Below are positions 7,821-15,280 of a DNA stretch of 29,709 nt, piece by piece. Position numbers and translations under genes: made by a program. The notes under the pieces are model-generated. The model searched no databases. It was not told the DNA's origin and saw only the letters and a list, made by a program, of their open reading frames with translations. The stretch is from Flavobacteriia bacterium. GTDB taxonomy: Bacteria; Bacteroidota; Bacteroidia; Flavobacteriales; Flavobacteriaceae. Position 1 is the stretch's first letter; each line of letters starts with the position of its first letter. Location: positions 1 to 29,709 of the forward strand of contig JAHBAN010000206.1 of assembly GCA_018500075.1 (NCBI GenBank), written 5' to 3'.

Positions 7821-8081
7821 TCAAAGGCGTCGTGCTTGCCAGCCGCCGCGCCGCCGCGGGCGGTCCTGGGTGGCGAGGCCGTCTTGCAAAACCGTCGTCA
7901 TAGGATGGCCCTCAGATCCATGGCGCGCCAATAGCAGAGCAATCGTCTCCCGTTGATCAAGCTCATCAGGCAGGCTGAGCGCCCAATCCAGAAAGATCGA
8001 ACGGCATTCAGACGCCGTAATGCCCTCGATATTATAGGCTTCACGTATCAAAGCTTTGGGGTCGTAAATATCACCCTTCAT
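7821..8081 (-). CDS. Hypothetical 86-residue protein overlapping glnE
   Basis: The ATG at 8081 lies inside the glnE end (11-base overlap) and has GGGAG 8 bases upstream, so translation is probably coupled to glnE. The product begins MKGDIYDPKALIREAYNIEG and reads as a compact helical protein (SECRSIFLDWALSLP, RETIALLLARHG) with a basic Arg/Gly-rich tail (DRPRRRGGWQARRL). I do not recognise a family. Its position suggests a conserved partner or passenger of glnE, but nothing in the sequence shows a role in nitrogen control. Confidence 0.72.
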   Translation of the reverse strand: MKGDIYDPKALIREAYNIEGITASECRSIFLDWALSLPDELDQRETIALLLARHGSEGHPMTTVLQDGLATQDRPRRRGGWQARRL

Positions 8082-10887
8082 TCTCTGCTCCCTTGAGATT
8101 GGCCACAATCACTTCGGCCGCCACTGCGGCGCAGCTTTGCAGCTCCGCTTGCAAAGAGGCAAGGTCTTTTGAGCCGGTTTCGCGCAGCACAAGCTCGGCC
8201 GCGCCCTCGCTGGCCGTTTCCGCGTCAAACGCAGTATCAGACAAGAACCGCGTGGTCAGGTTCAGCGCCCAGAAGAGCCGGTAAGCCCGCATCAAAGCCT
8301 CGCTTTGCGCCTGATCGATCAGCCCCGCGCGCACCAACCCTTTGACACCCGCCTGCACCCGCAGATTGGAAACCCCACCCGCAAGCGCCCCCATCTGCGA
8401 AAACAGCTCGATATCCTGCAAGCGCCCCGCGCCGATCTTGGCGTCCCATGGCCCGCTCGGAGCCTTGGCCGCTGCGATCTTGGCCCGCATTTCCGCCACG
8501 CCGGTTACGGTGCGCCCATGATCCCGGCCCTTTTCAGCCAAAAGCTGTTTGCGAAAGGCCATAAAATCTTGCGCAAGGCTCTCCAACCCGCAGATTGGGC
8601 GCGCCCGCACAAGTGCAAGATGCTCCCAAAGCCAGGCCTCCTTCTCCTGATAGGCCCGAAACGCAGGCCAGCTCGTCGCCACAGGGCCTTGGTTCCCGGA
8701 GGGGCGCAGCCGCATATCAAGCTCATAGAGCCGCCCTTCCGCCATCGGCGCGCTCACCGCCGTGACAAGGGCCTGCGTGAGGCGCGCATAATAGGGCCGT
8801 GTCGCCAGCGGGCGGCGGCCTTGCGACATTTCGGCCTCTTCGGGATCATAGATCACAATAATATCAAGGTCAGAGGCGCTGGTGAGCCGCCCCGCACCAA
8901 GCGATCCCATTCCAATCACAGTGGCGCCCTGCCCCGGAGGCGGCCCATGTTTTTGCGCAAACTGAGCAACAACCTCTGGCCACAGCGCGCGCAAAACGGC
9001 CTCGGCCAGCTCGGCATATTGCGCGCCCGCTTCCTCGGCTCCGGTCAGACCGCGCAAAAAATGCACCCCGATCCGAAAATGCCATTCCTTCTTGAAGCGG
9101 CGCGCCACATCGAGTTTGCGCTCATAATCCGGCTCTGCCGCCAATAGCGCCGCAAGCTCCGCACTCAGCCCCGCCACGCCCTTCCACTCGGCAAAGAAAT
9201 CTCCGCCGATTACCGCATCAAACACGCCGGCATTGCGGCTCAGGTGCTGCGCAAGCGCGGGCGCTGTGCTGGCAATATCAACGATCAGATTCACAAGCTG
9301 CGGATTGGCCTCAAAGAGCGAAAAGAGCTGCACCCCCGCAGGCAAGCCCGCCAGAAACCCGTCAAACGCGAGCAAGGCACCGTGCGGATCCGCTGATTTC
9401 GCCAAAGCGCTCAAAATATCAGGCTTCAGACGGTTGAAAATCTGCGTGCCCCGCTCGGATCTCAGCGCCGCATAACTCGGCCAGCGGGCAATCACGTCAT
9501 TGTCCAGCTCCGGCATCTGCGACACAGGCTCAGCAGCACCGGACTCAGCCGCACCCGGCGCAACAGCATCAGGCGCAAAGAAGCCCTCTGTCAGCGCGTG
9601 CACCTCCTCCAGCCGGTCGGTCAGCTCACGCTCAAGACCCGCGCGCTCCCGCCCCATAAAGGCGGCCAGCTGGTCCATGCCCTCGCCTGTCGTCGGCAGC
9701 AAATGGGTCTGCTGATCCGCGATCATCTGCACCCGATGCTCAACCTCCCGATGCGCGCGGTAATGGGTCTTCAATGTCTCGGCCACATCCTGCGGCACCC
9801 ATCCTTTTTGCGCCAATACCCCGAGCGCAGGAACCGTGCCGCGCGCCCTCAAATCAGGGTCGCGCCCGCCCGAAATAAGCTGGCGTGTCTGGGTGAAAAA
9901 CTCGATCTCGCGGATCCCGCCGCGTCCGAGCTTCATGTTATGGCCCATCAGGTCGATCTTGCCGCCAAGCCCCTTATGTTCGCGGATCCGCAGGCGCATA
10001 TTGTGAGCATCCTCGATCGCGGCAAAATCAAGATGCTTGCGCCAGACAAACGGGCGCAGCGTCTCCAGAAAAGCAGTGCCTGCGGCCTGATCGCCCGCCC
10101 CGCAGCGCGCCTTGATATAGGCCGCGCGCTCCCATGTGCGCCCGAGGCTCTCATAATAGCTCTCGGCGGCCTCCGCGGCCATGCAGACAGGCGTGACCGC
10201 AGGATCAGGGCGCAGCCTCAGATCGGTGCGAAAGACATAGCCCTCCGCCGTGCGGTCATTGAGCATTGCGCTCATCCCGCGGGTCGCCTTGATAAAAGCC
10301 TTGCGCGCCTCAAAGAAGTCATCCCGCGCAAAACGGGTTTCGTCAAACAGGCAGATCAGATCGATATCGGACGAATAATTCAGCTCATAGGCGCCCATCT
10401 TGCCCATCGACAACACAAACATCCCCCCCAGCGTCTCAAGATCGTCAAGCGCCATCCCGGGCAGCTTGCCGCGCCGGATTTCTGCGCCCAAGGTGGCGCG
10501 CAAGCTCAACTCGACCGAGAGATCGGCAAAATGCGTCAGCGCAGAGGTCACCTCCTCCAGCGTCCAAACACCGCCCAGATCGGCCAGCCCTGTGAGCAGC
10601 GCGACCCTTTTCTTGGCGCGGCGCAATTCACTTGGCAAATCGGGCGCGCCAACCGCCCTCAGGCGCAGATATTCGGCCTCAAGCGCCGCCTCCGGCGCCT
10701 CAAACGCCTCCCTCATCCAGTCGGCCTCCCGCAGCATCAAGGAGAGCAGATAGGGGCTACAGCCGGCAGCGCCCTGCACAAGCTTGGCCAGATCACCGCT
10801 CACCCCGTCAAAAAGCGCGCGCCCCTCAGCCCCGCGCTCGCTGTCATAAGCCCTTGGCAGGCGGGTGATTTTCTGTGCAAATTCCAT
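8071..10887 (-). CDS. glnE: Bifunctional glutamine synthetase adenylyltransferase / adenylyl-removing enzyme
   Basis: A 938-residue GlnE, the usual length for the family. It adenylylates glutamine synthetase to shut it down under nitrogen excess and removes the AMP under limitation, responding to PII. Two nucleotidyltransferase domains are visible with their metal-binding acid pairs: SSDIDLICLFD (D174, D176) in the N-terminal deadenylylase half and ASDLDIIVIYD (D673, D675) in the C-terminal adenylylase half. KLGRGGIREIEFFTQ and IGAGRLQDIELFSQ are the repeated helices following each domain. ATG at 10887 is 54 bases from the divergent ybaK-like gene. A small gene overlaps its 3' end. Confidence 0.96.
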   Translation of the reverse strand: MEFAQKITRLPRAYDSERGAEGRALFDGVSGDLAKLVQGAAGCSPYLLSLMLREADWMREAFEAPEAALEAEYLRLRAVGAPDLPSELRRAKKRVALLTGLADLGGVWTLEEVTSALTHFADLSVELSLRATLGAEIRRGKLPGMALDDLETLGGMFVLSMGKMGAYELNYSSDIDLICLFDETRFARDDFFEARKAFIKATRGMSAMLNDRTAEGYVFRTDLRLRPDPAVTPVCMAAEAAESYYESLGRTWERAAYIKARCGAGDQAAGTAFLETLRPFVWRKHLDFAAIEDAHNMRLRIREHKGLGGKIDLMGHNMKLGRGGIREIEFFTQTRQLISGGRDPDLRARGTVPALGVLAQKGWVPQDVAETLKTHYRAHREVEHRVQMIADQQTHLLPTTGEGMDQLAAFMGRERAGLERELTDRLEEVHALTEGFFAPDAVAPGAAESGAAEPVSQMPELDNDVIARWPSYAALRSERGTQIFNRLKPDILSALAKSADPHGALLAFDGFLAGLPAGVQLFSLFEANPQLVNLIVDIASTAPALAQHLSRNAGVFDAVIGGDFFAEWKGVAGLSAELAALLAAEPDYERKLDVARRFKKEWHFRIGVHFLRGLTGAEEAGAQYAELAEAVLRALWPEVVAQFAQKHGPPPGQGATVIGMGSLGAGRLTSASDLDIIVIYDPEEAEMSQGRRPLATRPYYARLTQALVTAVSAPMAEGRLYELDMRLRPSGNQGPVATSWPAFRAYQEKEAWLWEHLALVRARPICGLESLAQDFMAFRKQLLAEKGRDHGRTVTGVAEMRAKIAAAKAPSGPWDAKIGAGRLQDIELFSQMGALAGGVSNLRVQAGVKGLVRAGLIDQAQSEALMRAYRLFWALNLTTRFLSDTAFDAETASEGAAELVLRETGSKDLASLQAELQSCAAVAAEVIVANLKGAENEG

Positions 10888-10941
10888 GCCTAAAGATGCG
10901 CCGCGCCCAAAGCCGCGTCAATCGGGAAGAGGAGCCAAACC

Positions 10942-11403
10942 ATGTCAAAAAGCCTCAAGCGCGTGCGCGCGGCCCTGGAGGGCGAAGCCGCAGACATACG
11001 CGAAACAGGCGAAGCCAAAACCGCCTTGCAAGCCGCCGCCGAACTTGGGGTTGAGGTCGATCAGATCGCCAAGTCGATTGTCTTTCAGGGCCAGATCACG
11101 GGCGAGGCCCTGCTCTTTATCACCGCTGGCGGCAATCAGGTCTGCATGAACAAGGCCGCCGCCCTCGCCGGTGAGCCGCTCGGACGCGCGCAGGCGGCCC
11201 TTGTGCGCGCCCAGACGGGCTTTGCCATCGGCGGTGTTTCTCCGCTTGCGCACAAAAACCCGATCCGCAGCTTTTTTGACCCGCGCTTGATGGATTTCGC
11301 CCTCATTTGGGCCGCCGCCGGCACGCCACACCATGTATTCAGCCTGGCGCCGGCCCGCCTTCTGGAGAAATCAGAAGCGCAACTCTCTGATTTTGCATCC
11401 TAA
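10942..11403 (+). CDS. YbaK/ProX-type aminoacyl-tRNA deacylase
   Basis: A 153-residue single-domain protein of the YbaK/EbsC/ProXp superfamily, which hydrolyses misacylated tRNAs such as Cys- or Ala-tRNA(Pro). The conserved lysine is K44 in QIAKSIVF; FITAGGNQVCMNKAAALAG and TGFAIGGVSPLAH are standard family stretches, and the end HHVFSLAPARLLEKS matches the variant with Pro/Ala-type specificity loops. The exact substrate is not readable. AGGAG lies about 10 bases before ATG 10942. It is divergent from glnE with a short shared promoter region. Confidence 0.9.
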   Translation: MSKSLKRVRAALEGEAADIRETGEAKTALQAAAELGVEVDQIAKSIVFQGQITGEALLFITAGGNQVCMNKAAALAGEPLGRAQAALVRAQTGFAIGGVSPLAHKNPIRSFFDPRLMDFALIWAAAGTPHHVFSLAPARLLEKSEAQLSDFAS

Positions 11404-11468
11404 ATTATCAAAATGTAAATTATCTTAACATACCCCCCTTGCGCGGGAGCCTGCGGATGCCAATATCA

Positions 11469-11493
11469 GTAATGTGAAAAGCATTCACATTAC
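11469..11493. promoter_or_regulatory. Perfect 10-bp-arm inverted repeat, candidate operator
   Basis: GTAATGTGAA (11469-11478) is matched by its exact complement TTCACATTAC (11484-11493) around AAGCA. It sits 26 bases upstream of the DUF2852 start and just before its ribosome site, where a repressor would block transcription or initiation. Immediately upstream an AT-rich stretch carries TAAATTATC twice (11401-11409 and 11416-11424), which may be part of the promoter. It resembles a CRP half-site pair but the TGTGA/TCACA spacing is 7, not 6. Confidence 0.55.
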
Positions 11494-11519
11494 ACCCACG
11501 CCCGTAAGGAGATTTAATT

Positions 11520-11969
11520 ATGACACACGCCGTTCCCTATTCAGCCCCCTCCCAAGGGTGGTTTGCCCGCGCCGAAGCCTGGCTTGACGACAAAGGCAAA
11601 GGCGCATGGATCGCCGCTATGGTCCTGAGCTTTATTGCCTTTTGGCCCGTCGGCCTTGCGCTGTTGTTTTACATGATCACAACCAAGCGCCTCGGGTCTG
11701 GCGGCTGTCGCAAGCACCGCACACGGCACCAAAGGCGCTTCACCGCCTCGCGCACCTCGGGCAACACAGCCTTTGATGCCTATAAAGACGAAACCCTGCG
11801 CCGCCTTGAAGAAGAACAGCACTGCTTTGAAGCCTTCCTCGAGCGCCTGCGCGATGCCAAAGACAAGGCCGAGTTTGACCAGTTTATGGACGAGCGCGCC
11901 GAGGCCCATAGCACCGCAGAGCACGGCCCGGAAACAGCGGCAACCGAAGACACCACAGAAAAAGCCTAA
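11520..11969 (+). CDS. DUF2852 domain membrane protein
   Basis: A 149-residue protein with one clear membrane segment (about residues 29-53, AWIAAMVLSFIAFWPVGLALLF) ending in YMITTKR, followed by an RSGNTAFDAYKDETLRRLEEE helix and a charged coiled region (FEAFLERLRDAKDKAEFDQFMDERA). This order is that of DUF2852 proteins of alphaproteobacteria; the function is unknown. ATG at 11520 has AAGGAG 8-9 bases upstream. A palindrome lies at 11469-11493 in the leader, so the gene is likely regulated. A strong hairpin without a T run separates it from the RDD gene. Confidence 0.82.
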   Translation: MTHAVPYSAPSQGWFARAEAWLDDKGKGAWIAAMVLSFIAFWPVGLALLFYMITTKRLGSGGCRKHRTRHQRRFTASRTSGNTAFDAYKDETLRRLEEEQHCFEAFLERLRDAKDKAEFDQFMDERAEAHSTAEHGPETAATEDTTEKA

Positions 11970-11978
11970 CAAAACGCG

Positions 11979-12004
11979 CTTGGCCCTCTATCATGAGGGC
12001 CAAG
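11979..12004. other. Intergenic hairpin between DUF2852 and RDD genes
   Basis: CTTGGCCCTC (11979-11988) and GAGGGCCAAG (11995-12004) form a perfect 10-bp stem with loop TATCAT. No T run follows on the plus strand; on the minus strand TTTT comes only after CGCG. It begins 9 bases after the DUF2852 stop and ends 21 bases before the RDD start, so it may protect the upstream mRNA end or partly terminate transcription between the two genes. Confidence 0.5.
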
Positions 12005-12025
12005 ACCGTTCATCACGAGGATATC

Positions 12026-12472
12026 ATGACCCCCGAGAGCTTTGATTTGCCCGACCCGCACTACCAGCCCGAGTTTTATGCCGATGTGCCGCTCAAACGG
12101 CTGATTTCATGGGCGATTGACACTGTCATTATCGTGCTTCTGGTTGTCCTCATCCTGCCCTTTACGGCCTTCACAGGGCTGTTCTTTCTGCCTCTGCTCG
12201 GATTTGTGGTCAATTTTGCATATCGCGTGATCTGCCTGTCCAATGGCTCGGCCACTCTGGGGATGCGCCTCACAGCGATCGAATTCCGCACAGGCCGCGG
12301 GGCGCCTTTTGCCCTCTCCGATGCGCTTCTGCACACGCTTGGCTACACCCTGTCCTGGATGGTTCCGCTGGCGCAGTTTGTCTCGGTGATTTTCATGGCC
12401 TCCCAAGAGCGGGGTCAGGGCCTGACAGATATGGTGCTCGGCTCGGTGGCGCTGAACCGTCGCGCCGCCTGA
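12026..12472 (+). CDS. RDD family membrane protein
   Basis: A 148-residue RDD-domain protein. Features are the N-terminal LKRLISWAIDTVIIVLLV (first helix, with the polar R and D of the family), a second hydrophobic pair (about 45-70), the SNGSATLGMRLTAIEF segment typical of RDD proteins, and a C-terminal helix followed by RGQGLTDMVLGSVAL. RDD proteins are small inner-membrane proteins, some implicated in ion transport; the role here is unknown. ATG 12026 was chosen over ATG 11993 because GAGG lies 6 bases upstream and the earlier ATG lies inside a hairpin. It converges on degP across a terminator. Confidence 0.88.
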   Translation: MTPESFDLPDPHYQPEFYADVPLKRLISWAIDTVIIVLLVVLILPFTAFTGLFFLPLLGFVVNFAYRVICLSNGSATLGMRLTAIEFRTGRGAPFALSDALLHTLGYTLSWMVPLAQFVSVIFMASQERGQGLTDMVLGSVALNRRAA

Positions 12473-12483
12473 TCCCGCTCTAT

Positions 12484-12515
12484 AAAAAACGGCCGCCCAA
12501 TCGCTCGGGCGGCCG
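12484..12515 (-). terminator. Strong intrinsic terminator of the degP-like gene
   Basis: CGGCCGCCC (12490-12498) and GGGCGGCCG (12507-12515) make a perfect 9-bp GC stem with an 8-base loop. Read on the minus strand it is followed directly by TTTTTT (12489-12484). It lies 24 bases beyond the degP stop. The stem alone could also slow transcription arriving from the convergent RDD gene. Confidence 0.88.
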
Positions 12516-12538
12516 CCTCACATCTCCCGCAGAAGAGT

Positions 12539-14026
12539 TTAGTCAAGGCCCAGCGCGACAAACCGTGGCTCACCCGCGCGGCGCACGAGCAAGAGCAAAG
12601 ACTTGCGCCCCGCCTCTTTCGCCGCCTCAACCTGTGCTTGAAGCTCGGCCGCGCTCGCTATCTTCTGCTGGCCCGCCTCGGTGATCACATCCCCCGCGCG
12701 CAACCCCTTCTCAAAGGCCTCGGCGGCTTCGTCCACATCGGTCACAACCAAGCCCTTGGCCTCTGCTCCAAGCTCGAGCTGCTCGCGCAGATCGTCGCTC
12801 AGCGGCGCGAGCGTCAGCCCCAGCATCTTCATTTCCTGAAGCGCGCCTTCTTGGTCTGCGTCCTCTTCCATCGGGGCGTCATTGCCCTCCGCGTCTTCGC
12901 GCCGGCCCAATGTGATCTTGAGCGTCTGGGTCTTGCCCTCGCGGAACACAACCACCCGCACAGTCTTGCCCACATCGGCGTTGCCCACCGTGCGCACAAG
13001 CCCGCGCGTGTCTTCGACCTCAATGCCATCAAAGCTCATGATCACATCCCCCGACAGCATTCCGGCCTCTTTCGCCGGCCCATCGGGAACATCAGTCACA
13101 AGCGCGCCTGCGGTCTTTTCAAGGCCGATCGCCTCGGCCACATCCTCTGACACATCCTGAATGCGCACCCCGAGCCAGCCGCGGCGCGTCTCGCCAAAGT
13201 CACGCAGCTGGGTGACAACACGTGTCACCACATTTGACGCCATCGAAAAGCCGATCCCGATCGAGCCGCCATTGGGGCTGAGAATCGCTGTGTTCACACC
13301 GACGACTTCCCCATCCATGTTAAAGAGCGGCCCGCCAGAGTTGCCACGGTTGATCGCCGCGTCGGTCTGGATGTAGTCGTCATATGCGCCCTGCAGCGCG
13401 CGGTTGCGCTGGCTGACAATCCCCGCCGAAACAGAAAACCCCTGCCCAAGCGGGTTGCCAACAGCCAGAACCCAATCACCGACGCGCGCAGTGTCCGAAT
13501 TGCCAAAGGGCACAAAGGCCAGCGGCGCATCGCTTTCGACCTTCAGAAGCGCGATGTCGGTTTTCGGGTCGGTCCCGATCACCTTGGCTTCCAGCTCGCC
13601 CCCTTCGAAAAACTCGATGATAATCTCGTCTGCGCCTTCGATAACGTGGTTGTTGGTCACGATATAGCCGTCTTCAGAGATCACAAACCCCGAGCCAAGC
13701 GCAGAAGAGCGACGCGGGCGGTTGCCCTGCCCGTTGCGGTCCTGAAATTCCTTGAAAAAGTCCTCAAACGGGCTGCCATCGGGCACAATCGCCCCCGGCC
13801 CCGTGCCCCGCGCCACCATGGTCGAGGTGGTGATGTTCACAACCGCAGGGCTGACCCTGTCAGCAAGGTCGGCAAAGCTTTCCGGGCGCGCCTGTGCGCT
13901 GATCGCCTGCGCCAGCACAAAAGCCGCCCCCAACATCATGAGCCATAGGGCACCCATAAGGTTTGGCCGCGCTGTCTTGGTCGTCATTGCTGCCGTCATT
14001 GCTCGTGTCTGTGTTGCCTGTCTCAC
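12539..14026 (-). CDS. degP: DegP/HtrA (Do) family periplasmic serine protease
   Basis: A 495-residue trypsin-like protease with an N-terminal signal peptide (hydrophobic core about 25-40, mature part probably from near ARPES). The catalytic triad is H127 (VTNNHV), D157 (PKTDIALLKV) and S230 (NRGNSGGPL). Two PDZ domains follow: about 290-375 (RGWLGVRIQDVSEDVA...) and about 410-495 (GLTLAPLSDDLREQL...), separated by an acidic linker (EDAEGNDAPMEEDADQEGA). It degrades or refolds damaged periplasmic proteins. The GTG start at 14026 has AAAGGAG 7 bases upstream; ATGs at codons 10 and 14 lack this. It follows hflK-hflC-DUF2065 on the same strand after 172 bases, with its own candidate control region and a strong terminator. 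Confidence 0.94.
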   Translation of the reverse strand: MRQATQTRAMTAAMTTKTARPNLMGALWLMMLGAAFVLAQAISAQARPESFADLADRVSPAVVNITTSTMVARGTGPGAIVPDGSPFEDFFKEFQDRNGQGNRPRRSSALGSGFVISEDGYIVTNNHVIEGADEIIIEFFEGGELEAKVIGTDPKTDIALLKVESDAPLAFVPFGNSDTARVGDWVLAVGNPLGQGFSVSAGIVSQRNRALQGAYDDYIQTDAAINRGNSGGPLFNMDGEVVGVNTAILSPNGGSIGIGFSMASNVVTRVVTQLRDFGETRRGWLGVRIQDVSEDVAEAIGLEKTAGALVTDVPDGPAKEAGMLSGDVIMSFDGIEVEDTRGLVRTVGNADVGKTVRVVVFREGKTQTLKITLGRREDAEGNDAPMEEDADQEGALQEMKMLGLTLAPLSDDLREQLELGAEAKGLVVTDVDEAAEAFEKGLRAGDVITEAGQQKIASAAELQAQVEAAKEAGRKSLLLLVRRAGEPRFVALGLD

Positions 14027-14089
14027 ACCGATGCTCCTTTATCCCGTGTGATCATTCCGCGCCAAACAGCGCAGGTTCAATCTTGTCTA

Positions 14090-14117
14090 TATGTAACCTA
14101 AGAAGTTTCATTATCAA
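14090..14117 (-). promoter_or_regulatory. Possible degP promoter
   Basis: On the minus strand TTGATA (14117-14112) and TACATA (14095-14090) stand 16 bases apart, 63 bases or so before the degP start. The -10 match is poor. It is listed because it is the only AT-rich patch in the gap and because the 11-bp repeats at 14149-14181 lie just upstream of it, where an activator would bind. Confidence 0.25.
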
Positions 14118-14148
14118 CGCCAAGCCCAAGCGCCTTCGCTCAAACGCA

Positions 14149-14181
14149 CGTGAGCAACGCGTGAGATCGGCGTGAGAGGGC
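14149..14181. repeat. Three 11-bp direct repeats of CGTGAG upstream of degP
   Basis: CGTGAGCAACG, CGTGAGATCGG and CGTGAGAGGGC follow each other without a gap, so CGTGAG starts at 14149, 14160 and 14171. Read in the degP direction this is CTCACG three times on one helix face, about 125-155 bases before the start codon. Direct repeats with an 11-bp period are the binding format of OmpR/PhoB-family response regulators, which control envelope-stress genes in many proteobacteria. Binding is inferred, not shown. Confidence 0.55.
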
Positions 14182-14198
14182 GGCGATTTGCCCAAAGG

Positions 14199-14402
14199 TC
14201 ACGCCCCGAGCGCCTTGGCGCTCCAGACCAGAAGCAGGCCAAGCACCATCATCAAAGCGCCGATCATGCGCCGCGCCTCGGGCGGCAGCGCCCTGAGGGC
14301 GCGCAACATCTCTTCAACAAGCGAAGGGGCCAGCACATAGACCAGCCCCTCCAGAAGTAGCACCAGCCCGAGGGCCAGGAGGGCAGTTGCCCAAATCGTC
14401 AT
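14199..14402 (-). CDS. DUF2065 (YjeT-like) small membrane protein
   Basis: A 67-residue protein with two hydrophobic helices (about 4-27, WATALLALGLVLLLEGLVYVLAP, and 45-62, MIGALMMVLGLLLVWSA) separated by an LVEEMLRALRALPPEARR amphipathic stretch; this is the DUF2065 pattern. Its ATG at 14402 overlaps the hflC stop by one base (TGATG), so it is translationally coupled to hflC. In E. coli the homologue yjeT also sits beside hflC. Its function is unknown; co-occurrence points to the HflKC membrane complex. Confidence 0.88.
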   Translation of the reverse strand: MTIWATALLALGLVLLLEGLVYVLAPSLVEEMLRALRALPPEARRMIGALMMVLGLLLVWSAKALGA

Positions 14403-15280
14403 CACTTGCCGTCTTCATTCTTCAGATAGTTAAAGAACTCTGAGTCAGGCGACATCACCATGCTTGTGTTGTTGCCCGTAAGCGCGCCGCGATAGGCGTT
14501 GAGCGAGCGGTAAAACTCGAAGAACTCCTGATCGGCACCATAGGCCTCGGCAAAGATCGCGTTGCGCTGCGCATCGGCCTCGCCTCGGATGATCTCGGCC
14601 TGACGGCGGGCGTCAGAGGTGATCTCGACACGGGTTCTGTCCGCTTGTGCGCGCACGCGCTGTGCGGCTTCGTTACCTCGGGCGATCTCGTCTGCCGCTT
14701 CGCGCTCCCGCTCGGCCTGCATCCGCGAGAATGTCGCCGCGAGGTTGGCGTTGGGCAGGTCGGTGCGCTTGAGGCGCACGTCGATCACTTCAATCCCCAA
14801 CGACCGTGCTTCGGCAATCGCGCCGTTGCGAATGCGCAGCATCAGCGCGGCACGATCAGAGCTCAAGATGTCGTTGGACGAAACCGTCCCCAAGACTTCG
14901 CGCGTTTCCGAGCGCAGGATCGAGTCAAGCCGGCGGCCCGCCACTTCGATGGCCTGATCGCCGCCCGCACCTGTCGCCTGACGGAACTGTTCCACATCAT
15001 TGATGCGATAGCGCGCAAAGGCGTTCACTTCGAGGCGGCGGTCATCTGAGGGTGTGACCTGAAGCTGGGGGATGTCACGGCTCAAGATACGATTGTCATA
15101 GCGGATGACCTCTTGAATAAGCGGGATCTTAAACGCCAGACCCGGCTCATCCTTGATGTCGACAAGGCGCCCGAACTGCAGCACCAGAGCCTTTTCACGC
15201 TCGTCCACGATAAAGACAGACGAAAGAACGCCCGCAATCGCCAGCACAATCACTGGCAGGATATATGTTGTCGAGCGCAT
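14402..15280 (-). CDS. hflC: Protease modulator HflC
   Basis: A 292-residue SPFH/prohibitin-type protein. One N-terminal membrane anchor (about 6-24) is followed by the periplasmic SPFH domain (VDEREKALVLQFGRLVDIKDEPGLAFKIPLI) and a long charged helix (RMQAEREREAADEIARGNEAAQRVRAQADRT, about 185-245). HflC pairs with HflK to form a large cage around FtsH and restrains its proteolysis of membrane proteins. Its ATG overlaps the hflK stop by one base (TGATG), and the DUF2065 ATG overlaps its own stop the same way. Confidence 0.95.
   Translation of the reverse strand: MRSTTYILPVIVLAIAGVLSSVFIVDEREKALVLQFGRLVDIKDEPGLAFKIPLIQEVIRYDNRILSRDIPQLQVTPSDDRRLEVNAFARYRINDVEQFRQATGAGGDQAIEVAGRRLDSILRSETREVLGTVSSNDILSSDRAALMLRIRNGAIAEARSLGIEVIDVRLKRTDLPNANLAATFSRMQAEREREAADEIARGNEAAQRVRAQADRTRVEITSDARRQAEIIRGEADAQRNAIFAEAYGADQEFFEFYRSLNAYRGALTGNNTSMVMSPDSEFFNYLKNEDGK

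Noticed and set aside
9598..10893. Long plus-strand open frame opposite glnE, and similar long frames opposite rlmI (5635-6681) and the acyl-CoA dehydrogenase (26118-27239)
   Set aside because: They are antisense shadows caused by the strong G/C third-position bias; compositions rich in Arg, His, Pro and Gln and no recognisable motifs.
11473..11489. CRP-type site inside the palindrome before the DUF2852 gene
   Set aside because: TGTGA and TCACA are separated by 7 bases, not 6. The symmetry is kept as a feature without naming CRP.
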